Source of the DNA: an uncultured Clostridia bacterium
GTDB lineage: Bacteria; Bacillota; Clostridia; Christensenellales; Borkfalkiaceae
DNA length: 5,444 bases
Assembly: GCA_934230055.1 (NCBI GenBank)
Contig: CAKQEE010000091.1
Span: 1 to 5,444, forward strand
Direction: 5' to 3'
Position 1 is the first letter of the stretch. Each line of letters opens with the position of its first letter. A program made the translations under genes and the position numbers. Shown here piece by piece: positions 4,573 through 5,444 of the stretch. The notes under the pieces were generated by a model, which saw only the letters and a program-made list of their open reading frames with translations, did no database searches and was not told the origin of the DNA.

Positions 4573-5444
4573 TTTCTTCCTTCCTCGACCGTTACGTATT
4601 GTATCGCGTAGTATCCGAACTCTTTTACGGGAAACGCAAACTTCTCCAAATCGGTTTTTCCGTCTTCTCCCGCCACGTTTTCGTATTTTTTAACCATCGT
4701 ACGATTGCCTTTCGTATCGCAGACGAATATTTCCACTAAATACGTTTTGCCGCTTTTCGTGCCAACTATGCACGGCTCTATAAAATATTTTTCGCCGCAG
4801 GCAACGTCTGTTTTTTTGTTAAAGCAAATCGTTTTTTGAAAGCTCTCTTTTAAGGCGTAAAACGCCTGCTTCGCGTACCCGTAAAAATCTATCGGCGGTT
4901 TTAAGTAGCTTCCGTCGTTCGCCCCGCCCGAAAGACAGCACCACATAAGTCCGTCTGCGCCGAGATAACGCATATACTTTACCGAGTTATAAGCGCAAAG
5001 CGCCTGATACGCCTGCGACAACCGCCATTCTTTCTGCGTTATCACGTCGCCGAACACGCGTTTTTCGTCCGCAAGTTCGTAAGAATCCGTTTTGACGTAT
5101 TCCTTACACTCCGGCGTGGTATCGTCCTGTCTGCCGATAACCGCGAACTCCGAAATTATATACGCGTGCTTTTTGCTTTTAAGTAACGCGGGTTGCGATT
5201 TCCAGCTTTGCTTTCTGAATTTTTCCCACGAGTTTCCGTATCCCAACAAAATCTCGTAGTTATGAGTACTTCTTATAACGCTCTCGTCCTTCCAGCCGAA
5301 AGAACTTTTACACGGCTCGAAATTCTGATTTCTTTTCCCGTCGTCCTGATAATAAAAACCCTCGTTCCCGTATAATCCTCCGCCGTAGTAAATATGTGAA
5401 GACGGGCATAAAATTCTGCCGTCGTTAAGCGGCTTTAAGGTCTT
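4569..5444 (-). CDS. Probable glycoside hydrolase (GH2-like), C-terminal part, runs off the window
   Basis: The frame is open from the window edge to the TGA at 4571-4569, giving 291 visible residues. A TTG at 5249 is internal to the gene, not its start: the frame continues upstream through SSHIYYGGGLYG and SFGWKDESVIRSTHNYE. The visible part looks like the end of a TIM-barrel glycosidase of the GH2 type (clan GH-A). AYIISEFAVIGRQDD (about 94-108 of the fragment) contains a Ser-Glu-Phe like the GH2 nucleophile context (Glu99). GADGLMWCCLSGGANDGSY resembles the final barrel strand, with conserved Trp, before a C-terminal beta-rich domain (about 200-291). The acid/base residue, signal peptide and substrate-defining parts are outside the window. 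It is first of three ATGA-coupled genes, so a role in releasing uronic acids from plant glycans is plausible. Substrate and exact family are not established. Confidence 0.6.
   Translation of the reverse strand, partial: KTLKPLNDGRILCPSSHIYYGGGLYGNEGFYYQDDGKRNQNFEPCKSSFGWKDESVIRSTHNYEILLGYGNSWEKFRKQSWKSQPALLKSKKHAYIISEFAVIGRQDDTTPECKEYVKTDSYELADEKRVFGDVITQKEWRLSQAYQALCAYNSVKYMRYLGADGLMWCCLSGGANDGSYLKPPIDFYGYAKQAFYALKESFQKTICFNKKTDVACGEKYFIEPCIVGTKSGKTYLVEIFVCDTKGNRTMVKKYENVAGEDGKTDLEKFAFPVKEFGYYAIQYVTVEEGRK

Overview
The window reads as a piece of a Gram-positive (Bacillota, probably clostridial) chromosome from a plant-polysaccharide degrader. Three things point there: a T-box leader in front of thrS, an IS200-type element, and a hexuronate catabolic operon whose uxaB-uxaA order resembles the end of the Bacillus exu/uxa operon. 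No rRNA or other taxonomic marker is present, so this is an inference. All six recognised genes or elements lie on the minus strand, so the biological reading order runs from position 5444 down to 1.

5444-1790 is the 3' part of a catabolic operon: the C-terminal part of a probable GH2-like glycoside hydrolase, then uxaB (tagaturonate reductase), then uxaA (altronate dehydratase). Both junctions are 4-base ATGA overlaps, so the three are very likely co-transcribed and translationally coupled. UxaB converts D-tagaturonate to D-altronate, and UxaA dehydrates that to 2-keto-3-deoxy-D-gluconate. The hydrolase may supply uronic acid or another plant sugar. A strong intrinsic terminator (1705-1743) closes the operon.

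~1704-970 is an apparently intact single-gene IS200/IS605-family element: tnpA (Y1 HUH transposase), a left-end hairpin, a right-end hairpin, and a structured stretch of about 100 bases beyond tnpA. It sits immediately behind the operon terminator. Its leader carries a sequence complementary to the tnpA Shine-Dalgarno, placed between the predicted -35 and -10 boxes. That suggests tnpA translation is blocked on read-through RNA but not on RNA from its own promoter.

~740-1 is thrS with its control region: a consensus-like promoter, a T-box riboswitch (Thr specifier ACC, UGGAACC bulge, competing antiterminator and terminator), a second leader of about 200 bases holding tandem 25-26 base hairpin-bearing repeats, and the first 73 codons of threonyl-tRNA synthetase. 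This ThrS starts without the usual N-terminal TGS domain but keeps the HxxxH editing motif.

The main genes are of known type. The less ordinary signals are the anti-Shine-Dalgarno arrangement in the insertion sequence, the complementarity between its 5' and 3' untranslated ends, its structured 3' tail, and the tandem hairpin repeats downstream of the thrS attenuator.
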